A stretch of 64,000 nt of DNA from Hyphomicrobium sp. (GTDB lineage Bacteria > Pseudomonadota > Alphaproteobacteria > Rhizobiales > Hyphomicrobiaceae), in the NCBI GenBank assembly GCA_030148425.1, contig JASBTM010000003.1, positions 186,001 through 250,000 of the forward strand, read 5' to 3'. The translations under genes were made by a program, and so were the position numbers. Shown one piece after another: positions 17,054 through 26,892 of this stretch; positions within the stretch are counted from its first letter, which is position 1, and each line of letters starts with the position of its first letter. Under the pieces are notes generated by a model. The model did no database searches, was not told where the DNA came from, and saw only the letters and a list, made by a program, of their open reading frames with translations.

Positions 17054-19726
17054 ATGGGCAAAAATGAGCAGAAGTCCCTGAAGCCTGAGGATCTGGAGAT
17101 CCAGGATTGGCGGGAATCGATCTCATCGGTCATCGCTTACGAAGGGACGGGACGCGCCGACGACATTCTGGGCGAGGTAGTGGAGCGCGCGCGCGCAAGT
17201 GGTGCGGCAATTCCTTTTGCGTCAAGCACCGCCTACATCAACACCATTTCCGTAAAGGACGAGGCGCCGATTCCGGGTGACCGGGAGATCGAGCAGCGCA
17301 TTGGTGCAGCGATACGTTGGAACGCGGCGGCATTGGTGCTGCGCGCCAACAAGGAGTCGACCGAGCTCGGCGGGCATATCGCCAGTTATCAATCGGCAGC
17401 AACGCTCTACGAAACCGGCTTCAATCACTTCTGGCATGCGCCGTCTGACGCACATGGTGGCGACCTCGTGCTCATTCAGGGGCACTCGTCGCCGGGGATC
17501 TATGCGCGCGCATTTCTTGAAGGCCGTCTCTCTGAAGATCAGCTTTTGAACTTCCGGCAGGAAGTCGGTGGGCATGGACTTTCGTCGTATCCGCATCCGT
17601 GGCTGATGCCGGATTTCTGGCAGTTCCCAACGGTCTCGATGGGCCTCGGGCCGCTGATGGCCATCTATCAGGCGCGCTTTTTGAAGTATCTGCATGCGCG
17701 CGGTCTGGCGGATACCGAGGACCGTAAAGTCTGGGTGTTCTGCGGCGATGGCGAGATGGATGAGCCGGAAAGCCTCGGCGCCATCGCGCTCGCGGGCCGC
17801 GAAAAGCTCGACAATCTGATCTTCGTCATCAACTGCAACCTGCAGCGGCTCGACGGTCCCGTTCGCGGTAACGGCAAGATCATCCAGGAACTCGAACGCA
17901 ACTTTCGTGGCGCGGGCTGGAACGTCCTGAAGGTCATCTGGGGGCCGCAGTGGGACGAGCTTCTCTCGCGCGATACGACAGGCAAGCTTCGCCAGCTGAT
18001 GGAAGAGTGCGTCGACGGCGAATACCAGGTCTTCAAGTCGCGCGACGGCGCTTTCATTCGCAAGAATTTCTTCGGTCGTTACCCAGAGACGGCAGCGCTC
18101 GTCGAGGACTGGTCGGATGAGAAAATCTGGCGGCTGACGCGCGGCGGACATGATCCGTCGAAAGTCTATGCCGCTTACGCAGCCGCGTCCGAACACAAGG
18201 ATCAGCCGACGTGCATCCTGGCCAAGACGGTGAAGGGCTACGGCATGGGCGCCGCGGGCGAAGGAACGATGCTCGCGCATTCGTCTAAAAAGATGGACGT
18301 CAATACGCTGCGGCAGTTCCGCGATCGCATGAAAGTGTCGGTCAGCGAAGAGCAGATCGAGAATCTATCTTTCATTCGGTTTCCTAAAGGCTCTCCGGAA
18401 GACAACTATCTGCATGCGATGCGCGACAAGCTCGGCGGGTATCTGCCGCAGAGGCGGCGGAAGTCGATCTCGCTCGAAGCGCCACCGCTGTCGCTGTTCG
18501 AATCTCAACTCAAAGGTTCGGATGGCCGCGAGATTTCGACGACGATGGCGTTCGTCCGCATTCTTACGGCCTTGATGCGCGACAAGGAGCTGGGGCGCCG
18601 CATCGTGCCAATCGTGCCGGACGAAAGCCGTACCTTCGGCATGGAAGGTATGTTCCGCCAGTTCGGCATCTTCAGTCAGGTCGGGCAGCTTTACGTGCCG
18701 CAGGATGCCGACCAATTGATGTTCTACAAGGAAGACAAATCCGGCCAGATGCTTCAAGAGGGCATCAACGAGGCTGGTGCGATGGCGTCGTGGATTGCGG
18801 CCGCGACGAGCTACGCGACGTCGAACGTGCCGATGGTGCCATTCTACATTTTCTATTCGATGTTTGGGTTCCAACGCGTCGGCGATCTTGCTTGGGCGGC
18901 GGGCGACGAGCGTTCGCGCGGTTTTCTGCTCGGCGGCACGTCGGGGCGCACGACGCTCAACGGCGAAGGCCTGCAGCATGAGGATGGGCACAGCCACATA
19001 CTCTCGGCGACGGTGCCGAACTGCGTCTCCTACGATCCGACCTTCAACTACGAAGTCGCCGTCGTCATTCAAAGCGGCTTGAAGCGGATGCTGACGGATC
19101 AGGAGGATGTGTTCTTCTATCTGACGCTGCTCAACGAAAATTATGAACATCCGGCGATGCCCGAGGGCGTCGAAGATGGCATCATCAAGGGCATGTACCT
19201 TTTCCGCGCGGCGGAGAACGCCAAAGGGCACAAGGTGCAGTTGATGGGTTCGGGCGCTATCCTCCGCGAGGTCATCGCAGCGGCCGATCTTCTGCGCAGT
19301 GACTGGGGCATCGAAGCGGACATCTGGAGCGTGACGAGCTTCACGGAGCTTGCACGCGAAGCCCGCGACGCCGAGCGCTGGAATTTGCTGCATCCGACCG
19401 AAAAGCCGCGCGTGCCCTATGTCACGCGGATGATCTCCGAACGCGGCGAAGGGCCGGTGATCGCATCGACGGACTACATGAAGATGTATGCCGATCAGGT
19501 GCGTCCGTCGGTGCCGAACAAATATTCGGTGCTGGGAACGGACGGTTTTGGCCGGTCGGATTATCGCCGGACGCTTCGCTATTTCTTCGAGGTCGACCGC
19601 CACTTCGTGACGATTGCCGCGCTGAAAGCGCTGGCGGACGAGAACAAGATCCCGTCGATCAAAGTGGCGGAAGCCATATCGAAGTACGGGATCGATCCCG
19701 AGAAGCCCAACCCGGCACACAGCTGA
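17054..19726 (+). CDS. aceE: Pyruvate dehydrogenase E1 component, homodimeric type
   Basis: An 890-residue thiamine-diphosphate enzyme that decarboxylates pyruvate and passes the acetyl group to the lipoyl arm of E2. The cofactor-binding segment GDGEMDEPESLGAI is followed by LIFVINCNLQRLDGPVRGNGK; GGHIASYQSAATLYETGFNHFW is near residue 115. This is the single-chain type of gammaproteobacteria and Ralstonia, not the two-chain PdhA/PdhB common in alphaproteobacteria. E2 follows 17 bases downstream and E3 directly after, so the three form one operon. The start at 17054 gives MGKNEQKSL and a normal family N-terminus. Confidence 0.95.
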   Translation: MGKNEQKSLKPEDLEIQDWRESISSVIAYEGTGRADDILGEVVERARASGAAIPFASSTAYINTISVKDEAPIPGDREIEQRIGAAIRWNAAALVLRANKESTELGGHIASYQSAATLYETGFNHFWHAPSDAHGGDLVLIQGHSSPGIYARAFLEGRLSEDQLLNFRQEVGGHGLSSYPHPWLMPDFWQFPTVSMGLGPLMAIYQARFLKYLHARGLADTEDRKVWVFCGDGEMDEPESLGAIALAGREKLDNLIFVINCNLQRLDGPVRGNGKIIQELERNFRGAGWNVLKVIWGPQWDELLSRDTTGKLRQLMEECVDGEYQVFKSRDGAFIRKNFFGRYPETAALVEDWSDEKIWRLTRGGHDPSKVYAAYAAASEHKDQPTCILAKTVKGYGMGAAGEGTMLAHSSKKMDVNTLRQFRDRMKVSVSEEQIENLSFIRFPKGSPEDNYLHAMRDKLGGYLPQRRRKSISLEAPPLSLFESQLKGSDGREISTTMAFVRILTALMRDKELGRRIVPIVPDESRTFGMEGMFRQFGIFSQVGQLYVPQDADQLMFYKEDKSGQMLQEGINEAGAMASWIAAATSYATSNVPMVPFYIFYSMFGFQRVGDLAWAAGDERSRGFLLGGTSGRTTLNGEGLQHEDGHSHILSATVPNCVSYDPTFNYEVAVVIQSGLKRMLTDQEDVFFYLTLLNENYEHPAMPEGVEDGIIKGMYLFRAAENAKGHKVQLMGSGAILREVIAAADLLRSDWGIEADIWSVTSFTELAREARDAERWNLLHPTEKPRVPYVTRMISERGEGPVIASTDYMKMYADQVRPSVPNKYSVLGTDGFGRSDYRRTLRYFFEVDRHFVTIAALKALADENKIPSIKVAEAISKYGIDPEKPNPAHS

Positions 19727-19743
19727 TAACATAGGTCCGTTCC

Positions 19744-21024
19744 ATGCCGCTCGTTGACGTCAAGGTTCCGAACATCGGTGATTTTGAAAGTGTGCCGATC
19801 ATCGAGATACAGGTGAAGGCAGGGGATGAGGTCAACGCCGACGACCCGCTGATTACGCTCGAAAGCGACAAGGCGGCGATGGACGTTCCGTCGCCTGTCA
19901 AAGGCAAGGTCGCTGAAATTCTCGTTTCCATCGGCGACAAAGTGAGCGAGGGAAGCGCCATTCTTCGTCTCGACACGTCGGAAGGCGGAAAGACGGAGCC
20001 GGCGTCGAACGGTAAAGATCGGAAGACGACTGAGACATCGGCGAAATCCAATCCGGCGGAGAAATCGCGCGCGGCGGAGCCTTCCGACGATAGCGCGCTG
20101 CCGCCGCCTGCCGATTTCGATGCCGTTTTTGCGAGCCCCTCGGTTCGGCGCATCGCCCGTGAACTCGATGTCGATCTGACGAAGGTGAAGGGCACGGGCG
20201 ACAAGGGCCGCGTCACGAAGGAAGACGTGAAAGCCTTCCTCTCGCGCGGTGGCGCTGCAACGAGCGGAGCGGCATCAAGCACGGCGACCGGCATTCCGGA
20301 AATCCCGCCGCAGGATTTCGCGAAGTACGGTCCGGTCGAGACGAAGCCGATGTCGCGCTTGAAGCGGCTGACAGGGCCTAATCTTCATCGTGCTTGGCTC
20401 AACGTTCCTCACGTCACCAATTCCGATGACGCGGATATCACCGACCTCGAAGACTATCGCAAGGAACTCGATGTCTCCGCGAAAGCGAAGGGCTATCGCG
20501 TGACGCTCGTCGCGTTTCTGCTGAAGGCGTCCGTTTCGGCGTTGAAGGAATATCCCGACGTCAATTCCTCGCTCTCGCCGAGTAAGGATGCGCTGATCTT
20601 GAAGCGCTATTACAACATCGGGGTCGCGGTCGATACGCCGGACGGCTTGGTCGTGCCAGTGATCAAGGACGTCGACCGCAAGGGTATTCTGGAACTCAGC
20701 CAGGAACTGACGGCCGTCTCGGCGCGCATGCGCGATGGCAAGATCGCGCCGGGCGATATTCAAGGCGCAACGTTCTCTATTTCGAGTCTCGGTGGGATCG
20801 GGGGCACGAACTTTACGCCTATCGTCAACGCGCCTGAGGTCGCCATCCTCGGGGCGGTGCGCGCGCAGATGAAACCCGTGTGGGACGGCTCGTCCTTCCA
20901 GCCGAGACTGATGCTGCCGCTCTGTCTTTCCTACGATCATCGCGTCGTGGATGGTGCGCTCGCCGCGCGCTTCCTACGCAAAATCTGCGATGCGCTCGCG
21001 GATGTTCGGCAGCTGGTTCTGTAG
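19744..21024 (+). CDS. aceF: Pyruvate dehydrogenase E2 (dihydrolipoyllysine acetyltransferase)
   Basis: The 426-residue E2 has one lipoyl domain (lysine in ITLESDKAAMD, about residue 42), a peripheral subunit-binding domain (SPSVRRIARELDVDL, KGRVTKEDV, about 136-172) and a catalytic domain ending with LCLSYDHRVVDGA. It forms the core of the complex and makes acetyl-CoA. The linker between the first two domains is Lys/Ser/Pro/Ala-rich. Only one lipoyl domain is present, where Escherichia coli E2 has three. It overlaps no gene; lpd starts 10 bases after its stop. Confidence 0.95.
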   Translation: MPLVDVKVPNIGDFESVPIIEIQVKAGDEVNADDPLITLESDKAAMDVPSPVKGKVAEILVSIGDKVSEGSAILRLDTSEGGKTEPASNGKDRKTTETSAKSNPAEKSRAAEPSDDSALPPPADFDAVFASPSVRRIARELDVDLTKVKGTGDKGRVTKEDVKAFLSRGGAATSGAASSTATGIPEIPPQDFAKYGPVETKPMSRLKRLTGPNLHRAWLNVPHVTNSDDADITDLEDYRKELDVSAKAKGYRVTLVAFLLKASVSALKEYPDVNSSLSPSKDALILKRYYNIGVAVDTPDGLVVPVIKDVDRKGILELSQELTAVSARMRDGKIAPGDIQGATFSISSLGGIGGTNFTPIVNAPEVAILGAVRAQMKPVWDGSSFQPRLMLPLCLSYDHRVVDGALAARFLRKICDALADVRQLVL

Positions 21025-21034
21025 GCCGAAAGAC

Positions 21035-22792
21035 ATGAGCAAAAAAGAAATCCGCGTTCCCGATCTCGGCGATTTTCAAGACGTGCCCGTCATCGAAGTG
21101 CATGTGAAGCCCGGCGCGACCGTTGCGCCTGAAGATCCGCTCATCACGCTCGAGAGCGACAAGGCGTCGTTCGATGTTCCGGCACCCGAGGCGGGTAAGA
21201 TCGTCGATGTGTTGGTCAAGGTCGGCGACAAGGTGAGCGAAGGCAGCGTGATCCTCACGCTCGACGTAGCCGGGTCAACTGCCGCAGCTGAAGAAACTCC
21301 GGGCGCCAAGGAAGAAAAGGCGCCGCTGGTCGCCGCTGGTCCAGCAAAAGAGTTCTCTGGCGCCGCCGATCACGTGTGCGAAGTTCTTGTTCTCGGCGCG
21401 GGTCCGGGAGGTTATTCGGCAGCGTTCCGCGCGGCTGATCTTGGCGCGAAGACGATCCTGGTCGATCGTTGGCCGGCTCTCGGTGGCGTCTGCCTTAACG
21501 TCGGCTGCATTCCGTCGAAGGCGCTGTTGCACACGGCATTCATCATCGATGCTGCTACTGCGATGAGCAAGCACGGCGTGACGTTTGCCGCGCCGAAGAT
21601 CGATTTGAAGAAGCTCGCGGCTTACAAAGACGGCGTTGTCGGCAAGCTGACAGGCGGTCTCGCGTCGATGGCGAAGGCACGCAAGGTGACGACGCTGCGG
21701 GGCACAGGCACGTTCGCGAGCACGCATCATCTCACGGTGCGCTTCGACGATGGTCATGAAGAGACGGTGCGTTTCGAGAAGGCGATCATCGCAGCGGGAT
21801 CGGAAGCGGTGGCGCTGCCGTTCATGCCGTTCGATCCGCGCATCGTCGATTCAACCGGAGCGCTGGAGCTTCAGCAAGTGCCGGAGAAGATGCTCGTTAT
21901 CGGCGGCGGCATTATCGGGCTTGAAATGGCGACGGTCTATTCGACGCTTGGCGCGCGCGTGGAAGTCGTCGAACTGCTCGACGGCCTGATGGCGGGCGCC
22001 GACCGCGATCTGGTCAATACGTGGCAGAAGGTCAATGCGCGCCGCTTCGATAAGGTGATGCTGAAGACGAAAGTCGTCGGGGCGGAAGCGAAGCCTGACG
22101 GTATCCATGTCACGTTCGAGGGCGAGAACGCGCCGTCCGAGCCGCAGCGATATGGGCTGGTGCTTGTCGCGGTCGGCCGAAAGCCCAATGGAAAAGCGAT
22201 CGGAGCGGAGAACGCGGGTGTCGCTGTTTCGGATCGAGGCTTCATTCCGGTCGATAAAGACATGCGGACGAACATTCCGGATATCTTCGCCATCGGTGAT
22301 ATCGCGGACGAACCGATGCTGGCGCACAAGGCCGTGCATCAGGGGCATGTGGCGGCCGAGAACGCTGCAGGTAAAAAAAGTTTCTTCGATGTGCGGCAGA
22401 TCCCGTCGGTCGCATATACAGATCCGGAAATCGCGTGGGCCGGTTTGACCGAGACCGAGGCGAAGGCCAAGGGAATTCCTTATAAAAAGGCGGTGTTTCC
22501 TTGGGCCGCGTCGGGCCGTGCTATCGCCAATGGTCGCGACGAGGGCTTCACGAAGCTGCTTTTCGATGAGGAAACTGAGCGGATCATCGGCGGAGCTATC
22601 GTCGGGACGGAAGCCGGAAACCTCATTTCCGAGATCTGTCTCGCTATCGAGATGGGGGCCGACGCCGTCGATATCGGGAAGACGATCCATCCCCATCCGA
22701 CGCTGTCGGAATCCGTCGGGATGGCGGCCGAGGTGGCTGAAGGCGTTTGCACTGACTTGATGCCTCCGAAGCCACCCAAGACGAGGAATTAA
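21035..22792 (+). CDS. lpd: Dihydrolipoyl dehydrogenase (E3) with N-terminal lipoyl domain
   Basis: A 585-residue flavoprotein that reoxidises the lipoyl group of E2. Residues 1-80 are a lipoyl domain (ITLESDKASFD), joined by an Ala/Pro/Glu linker to the E3 part: FAD loop GAGPGGYSAAFRAADLG, redox disulfide GGVCLNVGCIPSK, NAD loop GGGIIGLEMA, and the C-terminal HPHPTLSESVGMA base. The added lipoyl domain is known in several PDH-linked E3 proteins. The ATG at 21035 is chosen because it starts the lipoyl domain as in E2; the ATG at 20951 lies within aceF. Confidence 0.95.
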   Translation: MSKKEIRVPDLGDFQDVPVIEVHVKPGATVAPEDPLITLESDKASFDVPAPEAGKIVDVLVKVGDKVSEGSVILTLDVAGSTAAAEETPGAKEEKAPLVAAGPAKEFSGAADHVCEVLVLGAGPGGYSAAFRAADLGAKTILVDRWPALGGVCLNVGCIPSKALLHTAFIIDAATAMSKHGVTFAAPKIDLKKLAAYKDGVVGKLTGGLASMAKARKVTTLRGTGTFASTHHLTVRFDDGHEETVRFEKAIIAAGSEAVALPFMPFDPRIVDSTGALELQQVPEKMLVIGGGIIGLEMATVYSTLGARVEVVELLDGLMAGADRDLVNTWQKVNARRFDKVMLKTKVVGAEAKPDGIHVTFEGENAPSEPQRYGLVLVAVGRKPNGKAIGAENAGVAVSDRGFIPVDKDMRTNIPDIFAIGDIADEPMLAHKAVHQGHVAAENAAGKKSFFDVRQIPSVAYTDPEIAWAGLTETEAKAKGIPYKKAVFPWAASGRAIANGRDEGFTKLLFDEETERIIGGAIVGTEAGNLISEICLAIEMGADAVDIGKTIHPHPTLSESVGMAAEVAEGVCTDLMPPKPPKTRN

Positions 22793-23077
22793 GGCCGTTG
22801 CAACCCTTGCGTTCTTAGAAGCCTTTGGCTATATCCAGCCCCATTCGACGTCGCCGTCGGGTAGTCATGAGGAAGATTTGCCGGTTGGGCGCCCTATAGG
22901 GGCCCCGAATTCTGACCGGTAGGGCTGCGGCCCATCACGGCGATTTCTATTCCAGATATCGGCGCCAATAAGCTGGGCATCGCGTTCGCGCGGGTCGGCC
23001 GAATGGCGTTTTCAACCATTCAACGCAATTTGTCCGGCCTTCGCGCCGTGCATGCTGTCATCAACCTAGGAGACCTA

Positions 23078-24799
23078 ATGTCCGCCGAAGTCGCTACTAA
23101 AGAACTCAACCCCTCGCGCGAGGACTTTGCCGCCCTCCTCGCTGAAAGCCTTGCCAAGGACGACCTGTTCGAAGGGTCCGTCGTTAAGGGCAAGATCGTC
23201 GGCATCGAAAAAGACATGGCGATCATCGACGTCGGCCTGAAGATGGAAGGCCGTGTCGCAATGAAAGAGTTCGGCATCGGCGGCAAGCCGAGCGAGCTCA
23301 AAGTCGGCGACACCGTCGAAGTTTACCTGGAGCGCGTCGAGAATGCGCTCGGTGAAGCGGTGCTCTCGCGCGACAAGGCTCGCCGTGAAGAAAGCTGGAC
23401 GCGTCTCGAGCGTCTTTACGAAAAGGGCGAGAAGGTCACGGGCGTCATCTTCAACAAGGTCAAGGGCGGCTTCACGGTCGATCTCGACGGCGCAGTGGCG
23501 TTCCTTCCGGGTTCGCAGGTCGATATCCGTCCGGTTCGCGACATTGGACCTCTGATGCATCAGCAGCAGCCGTTCCAGATCCTCAAGATGGACCGCCGTC
23601 GCGGCAATATCGTCGTGTCGCGTCGTTCGGTTCTCGAAGAGAGCCGTGCCGAGCAGCGTACTGAAATCGTCGCCCGTCTCGCCGAAGGCCAGATCATCGA
23701 CGGTCTCGTCAAGAACATCACCGATTACGGCGCGTTCATCGATCTCGGCGGCATCGACGGCCTGCTGCACGTCACCGATATGGCGTGGCGCCGCGTGAAC
23801 CATCCGTCGGAGATCCTCAACGTCGGCGATACGGTGAAGGTGCAGATCATCCGCATCAACCCGGAAACGCAGCGTATCTCGCTCGGCATGAAGCAGCTGC
23901 AGTCTGATCCGTGGTCTTCGATCGAATCCAAGTATCCGATCGGCGCCAAGGTGAAGGGCACCGTCACGAACATCGCCGACTACGGCGCGTTCGTCGAGCT
24001 GGAGCCGGGCGTCGAAGGCCTCATCCACGTCTCGGAAATGAGCTGGACGAAGAAGAACACGCACCCGGGCAAGATCGTTTCGACGAGCCAGCAGGTCGAA
24101 GTGCAGGTCCTGGAAGTCGACCCGCAGAAGCGCCGTATCTCACTCGGCCTCAAGCAGACGCAGGAAAATCCGTGGGATTCGTTCCTCACGCAGCACCCGA
24201 AGGGTTCTGTCGTCGAAGGTCCGATCCGCAACATCACGGAATTCGGTCTGTTCATCGGTCTCGACAACGGCATCGACGGCATGGTCCACCTGTCCGACCT
24301 CGACTGGCAGAAGGCGGGCGACGAGGTCATCAAGGACTACAAGAAGGGCGACAACGTCAAAGCTATCGTCCTCGACGTCGATGGCTCGAAGGAGCGCATT
24401 TCTCTCGGTATCAAGCAGCTCGCCGGCGATCCCGCCGACGCGATGGCGAAGTACAAGAAGGGCGATGCAGTAACCAGCACGGTGACTTCGGTCAGCGAAG
24501 CCGGCATCGAGGTTCGGATTGCGGACAGCGAGCTGACGTCGTTCATCAAGCGTGCCGATCTCTCTCGCGACCGTTCCGAGCAGCGTCCGGAGCGCTTCAA
24601 CGTCGGTGACAAGATCGATGCTGCAGTCTTGTCCGTCGACAAGGCGGCACGCCGCATCGCGGTTTCGATCAAGGCTCTCGAGCTTGCGGAAGAGAAGCAG
24701 GCGGTTGCCCAGTACGGCTCGTCGGATTCGGGCGCTTCGCTCGGCGACATCTTCAAGGCCGCAATCAAGAAGCGTGAAGGCGCCGACGACAACGAGTAA
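23078..24799 (+). CDS. rpsA: 30S ribosomal protein S1
   Basis: The 573-residue protein has six S1 RNA-binding repeats, for example GKIVGIEKDMAIIDVG, GVIFNKVKGGFTVDLDG, VKNITDYGAFIDLGGIDG and GTVTNIADYGAFVELEPGVEG. It helps mRNA bind the 30S subunit. The ATG at 23078 with TAGGAGA upstream gives MSAEVATKELNPSRED, a standard start. It follows the PDH cluster after 285 bases and ends with a strong terminator, so it is probably its own unit. Confidence 0.97.
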   Translation: MSAEVATKELNPSREDFAALLAESLAKDDLFEGSVVKGKIVGIEKDMAIIDVGLKMEGRVAMKEFGIGGKPSELKVGDTVEVYLERVENALGEAVLSRDKARREESWTRLERLYEKGEKVTGVIFNKVKGGFTVDLDGAVAFLPGSQVDIRPVRDIGPLMHQQQPFQILKMDRRRGNIVVSRRSVLEESRAEQRTEIVARLAEGQIIDGLVKNITDYGAFIDLGGIDGLLHVTDMAWRRVNHPSEILNVGDTVKVQIIRINPETQRISLGMKQLQSDPWSSIESKYPIGAKVKGTVTNIADYGAFVELEPGVEGLIHVSEMSWTKKNTHPGKIVSTSQQVEVQVLEVDPQKRRISLGLKQTQENPWDSFLTQHPKGSVVEGPIRNITEFGLFIGLDNGIDGMVHLSDLDWQKAGDEVIKDYKKGDNVKAIVLDVDGSKERISLGIKQLAGDPADAMAKYKKGDAVTSTVTSVSEAGIEVRIADSELTSFIKRADLSRDRSEQRPERFNVGDKIDAAVLSVDKAARRIAVSIKALELAEEKQAVAQYGSSDSGASLGDIFKAAIKKREGADDNE

Positions 24800-24832
24800 G
24801 GCCGGCGACGGGTCTTAGACGAAAGATTAACG

Positions 24833-24869
24833 AGCGCGCGGCAAGCCATTGCCGCGCGCTTAACTTTTG
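24833..24869 (+). terminator. Rho-independent terminator after rpsA
   Basis: A twelve-pair perfect stem (AGCGCGCGGCAA with TTGCCGCGCGCT, loop GCCA) is followed by TAACTTTTG, 34 bases beyond the rpsA stop. Confidence 0.75.
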
Positions 24870-24986
24870 TGCGAGACGCGGCAGCGTCCCCCGTTGCCCG
24901 CGGACCAAACCTTGCCTACGGTCGCGCCAGAATAGCTGCACTGGCGCCCCCCGGTTTCCAGCAGCGGCGAGGGAGAGGCTCACCCC

Positions 24987-25952
24987 ATGCTCGAAACGGA
25001 AACAGTTCTTGACCGCCGGCGGCTTCGCAGGTCGGTTTCACTCTGGCGCGGCGCCGGTTTGGCGGCGATCGCGATAGCGCTTGGCGCTCTGGCTCTCGGA
25101 AACAACAAGCTTGCGTCGCTGGCGGGCGAAAAGCAGATCGCGCGCATTTCGATCGAAGGCACGATCTCGGAAGATCGCGACCAGCTCAAAATGCTGAAGG
25201 ACATCGCCGACGACAACAGCGTGGCCGGCGTTTTGATGTTCGTGAACAGCCCCGGCGGCACCACGACCGGCGGGGAAGCGCTGTATCAAGGCCTTCGGGA
25301 ACTCTCGAAAAAGAAGCCTATCGTCGCCCAGTTTGGCACGGTTGCGGCGTCCGCGGCCTATATCGCCGGGCTTGCGACGGACCACATTGTGGCGCGCGGA
25401 AACTCCATCACGGGCTCGGTCGGCGTCATCGTGCAGTGGCCGGAATTCGTCCAGCTTCTCGACAAACTCGGGGTGAAGGTGAACGAAGTAAAGAGCGGCC
25501 CGCTGAAGGCCTCGCCCTCTCCCTTCGAGCCGCTCGACGACGCCAGTAAGAAAGTCGCTGAGAATATGGTCAACGATGGTTTCAAGTGGTTTGTCGGGCT
25601 GGTCGAGACGCGGCGTGGCGTGAAGGCGGCGGACATACCGGGCTTGCTAGACGGCCGGATTTTCTCGGGCCGTGAGGCGCTTCAGTCCAAACTGGTCGAT
25701 GAAATCGGCGGTGAGGATGAAGCCGTCAAATGGCTGAAGGACGCTAAAGGCGTGCCTCAGGATGCCAAAGTGACGGACTGGAAGCCCGGTACGAGCAGCA
25801 ACTACGGCTTTGCCGGCATGTCGGCCGGGGTAGCGGGCTGGCTGTTCGGGCAGACGGCGGCAGATGCAGCAAATTTTTTGCTTCGTGATCGGACGATTTC
25901 TACTCTCGGGCTTGACGGTCTCGTTTCAGTTTGGCACCCTTCTGAAAAATAA
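24987..25952 (+). CDS. sppA: Signal peptide peptidase SppA
   Basis: A membrane serine-lysine protease of 321 residues that degrades cleaved signal peptides. An N-terminal membrane segment (GAGLAAIAIALGALALG, residues about 19-35) anchors it. The catalytic Ser is in GNSITGSVGVIVQ near residue 147, preceded by VNSPGGTTTGG; FSGREALQSKLVDEIGG is the usual stretch after the catalytic Lys. This is the short, single-domain type. It precedes ihfB by about 30 bases, an arrangement often seen in alphaproteobacteria. Confidence 0.92.
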   Translation: MLETETVLDRRRLRRSVSLWRGAGLAAIAIALGALALGNNKLASLAGEKQIARISIEGTISEDRDQLKMLKDIADDNSVAGVLMFVNSPGGTTTGGEALYQGLRELSKKKPIVAQFGTVAASAAYIAGLATDHIVARGNSITGSVGVIVQWPEFVQLLDKLGVKVNEVKSGPLKASPSPFEPLDDASKKVAENMVNDGFKWFVGLVETRRGVKAADIPGLLDGRIFSGREALQSKLVDEIGGEDEAVKWLKDAKGVPQDAKVTDWKPGTSSNYGFAGMSAGVAGWLFGQTAADAANFLLRDRTISTLGLDGLVSVWHPSEK

Positions 25953-25985
25953 GGATAAATGTCTATCGGTGCTGGGGAGCGAAAC

Positions 25986-26282
25986 GTGATCAAATCCGAG
26001 CTGGTGCAAAAGATCGCCACTGCCAATCCGCATCTTTACCATCGAGACGTCGAGCGCATTGTGAATGTCATCTTCGACGAGATCGTTGATGCCTTGTCGC
26101 GCGGCGATCGTGTCGAGCTTCGCGGTTTCGGAGCATTTACGGTGAAACATCGCGCGTCCCGGCAGGGAAGAAATCCCCGCACGGGATCTACGGTAGCGGT
26201 CGCTGAGAAGTTCGTGCCGTTCTTCAAGACAGGCAAGGAACTCCGTGACCGACTGAACAAACTCAACGGCGGACAGCACTGA
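25986..26282 (+). CDS. ihfB: Integration host factor subunit beta
   Basis: A 98-residue DNA-bending protein of the HU/IHF family. It has the typical helix [39 protein letters not shown], and the DNA-contacting arm [12 protein letters not shown] beta partners IhfA. I chose GTG at 25986 (MIKSEL, GGGGAG upstream), because family members start at that residue; an ATG at 25959 with AAGGA would add nine residues and cannot be excluded. It follows sppA closely. Confidence 0.92.
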   Translation: MIKSELVQKIATANPHLYHRDVERIVNVIFDEIVDALSRGDRVELRGFGAFTVKHRASRQGRNPRTGSTVAVAEKFVPFFKTGKELRDRLNKLNGGQH

Positions 26283-26325
26283 ACGAAAGTCTTGCTGGTC
26301 GTTGAAAGCCTAAGTGAGGTCGAGC

Positions 26326-26676
26326 ATGTTCCGGCGTATTCTATCGCTGCTTATCGGCTTTCCGATCGGCATCATTCTCGTGGCGATCGCGGTTTCTAAT
26401 CGCCAGCCCGTCGATCTGATCCTCGATCCATTCCGGCCGGAAACGCCCGCGCTTTCTATCGAGCTGCCATTCTACATCTATTTGATGGCAGCGCTGGTCG
26501 TTGGCGTCGTGCTTGGCGGCGTCGCGACGTGGATGGGACAGAGTCGATGGCGTCAAACAGCGCGTACGCAGGGCCGTCGCGCTGCTCGTTGGCAAGCAGA
26601 AGCCGACCGCCTTGTGCGTGAGCAGGACGCCGTCAGCCAGCCGGTGGGGCAGTCCCTCGCGATCTCCGGCCGCTGA
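26326..26676 (+). CDS. LapA-domain membrane protein
   Basis: A 116-residue protein with two membrane segments (about residues 3-23 and 46-68) and a cytoplasmic basic helix after the second (SRWRQTARTQGRRAARWQ). VAIAVSNRQPVDLILDP and IELPFYIYLMAALVVGVVLGG are typical of LapA/YciS proteins, which help lipopolysaccharide or envelope assembly in enterobacteria; its job here is not established. The ATG at 26326 has GAGG upstream. LapA after ihfB is a common gene order. Confidence 0.85.
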   Translation: MFRRILSLLIGFPIGIILVAIAVSNRQPVDLILDPFRPETPALSIELPFYIYLMAALVVGVVLGGVATWMGQSRWRQTARTQGRRAARWQAEADRLVREQDAVSQPVGQSLAISGR

Positions 26677-26892
26677 CCGGACGAAGCTTGCAATCGCATT
26701 CGGCGCTCTGACGCTCTGCTGCTTCGCCGCTGTCCCTTGGCGTATCGGCTTGCGCGATGGGCTCAATCTATGGATTTCTCCGGGGCGCGTGGCTGTCCGG
26801 ATTGATCGAATGGTGGCGGACCTTCGTCATTATGAAGCGCTGGCAAAAGCGGCGTCTCACTGGTATCCCCGCGGCCTAACCCGTGAAGCTCG

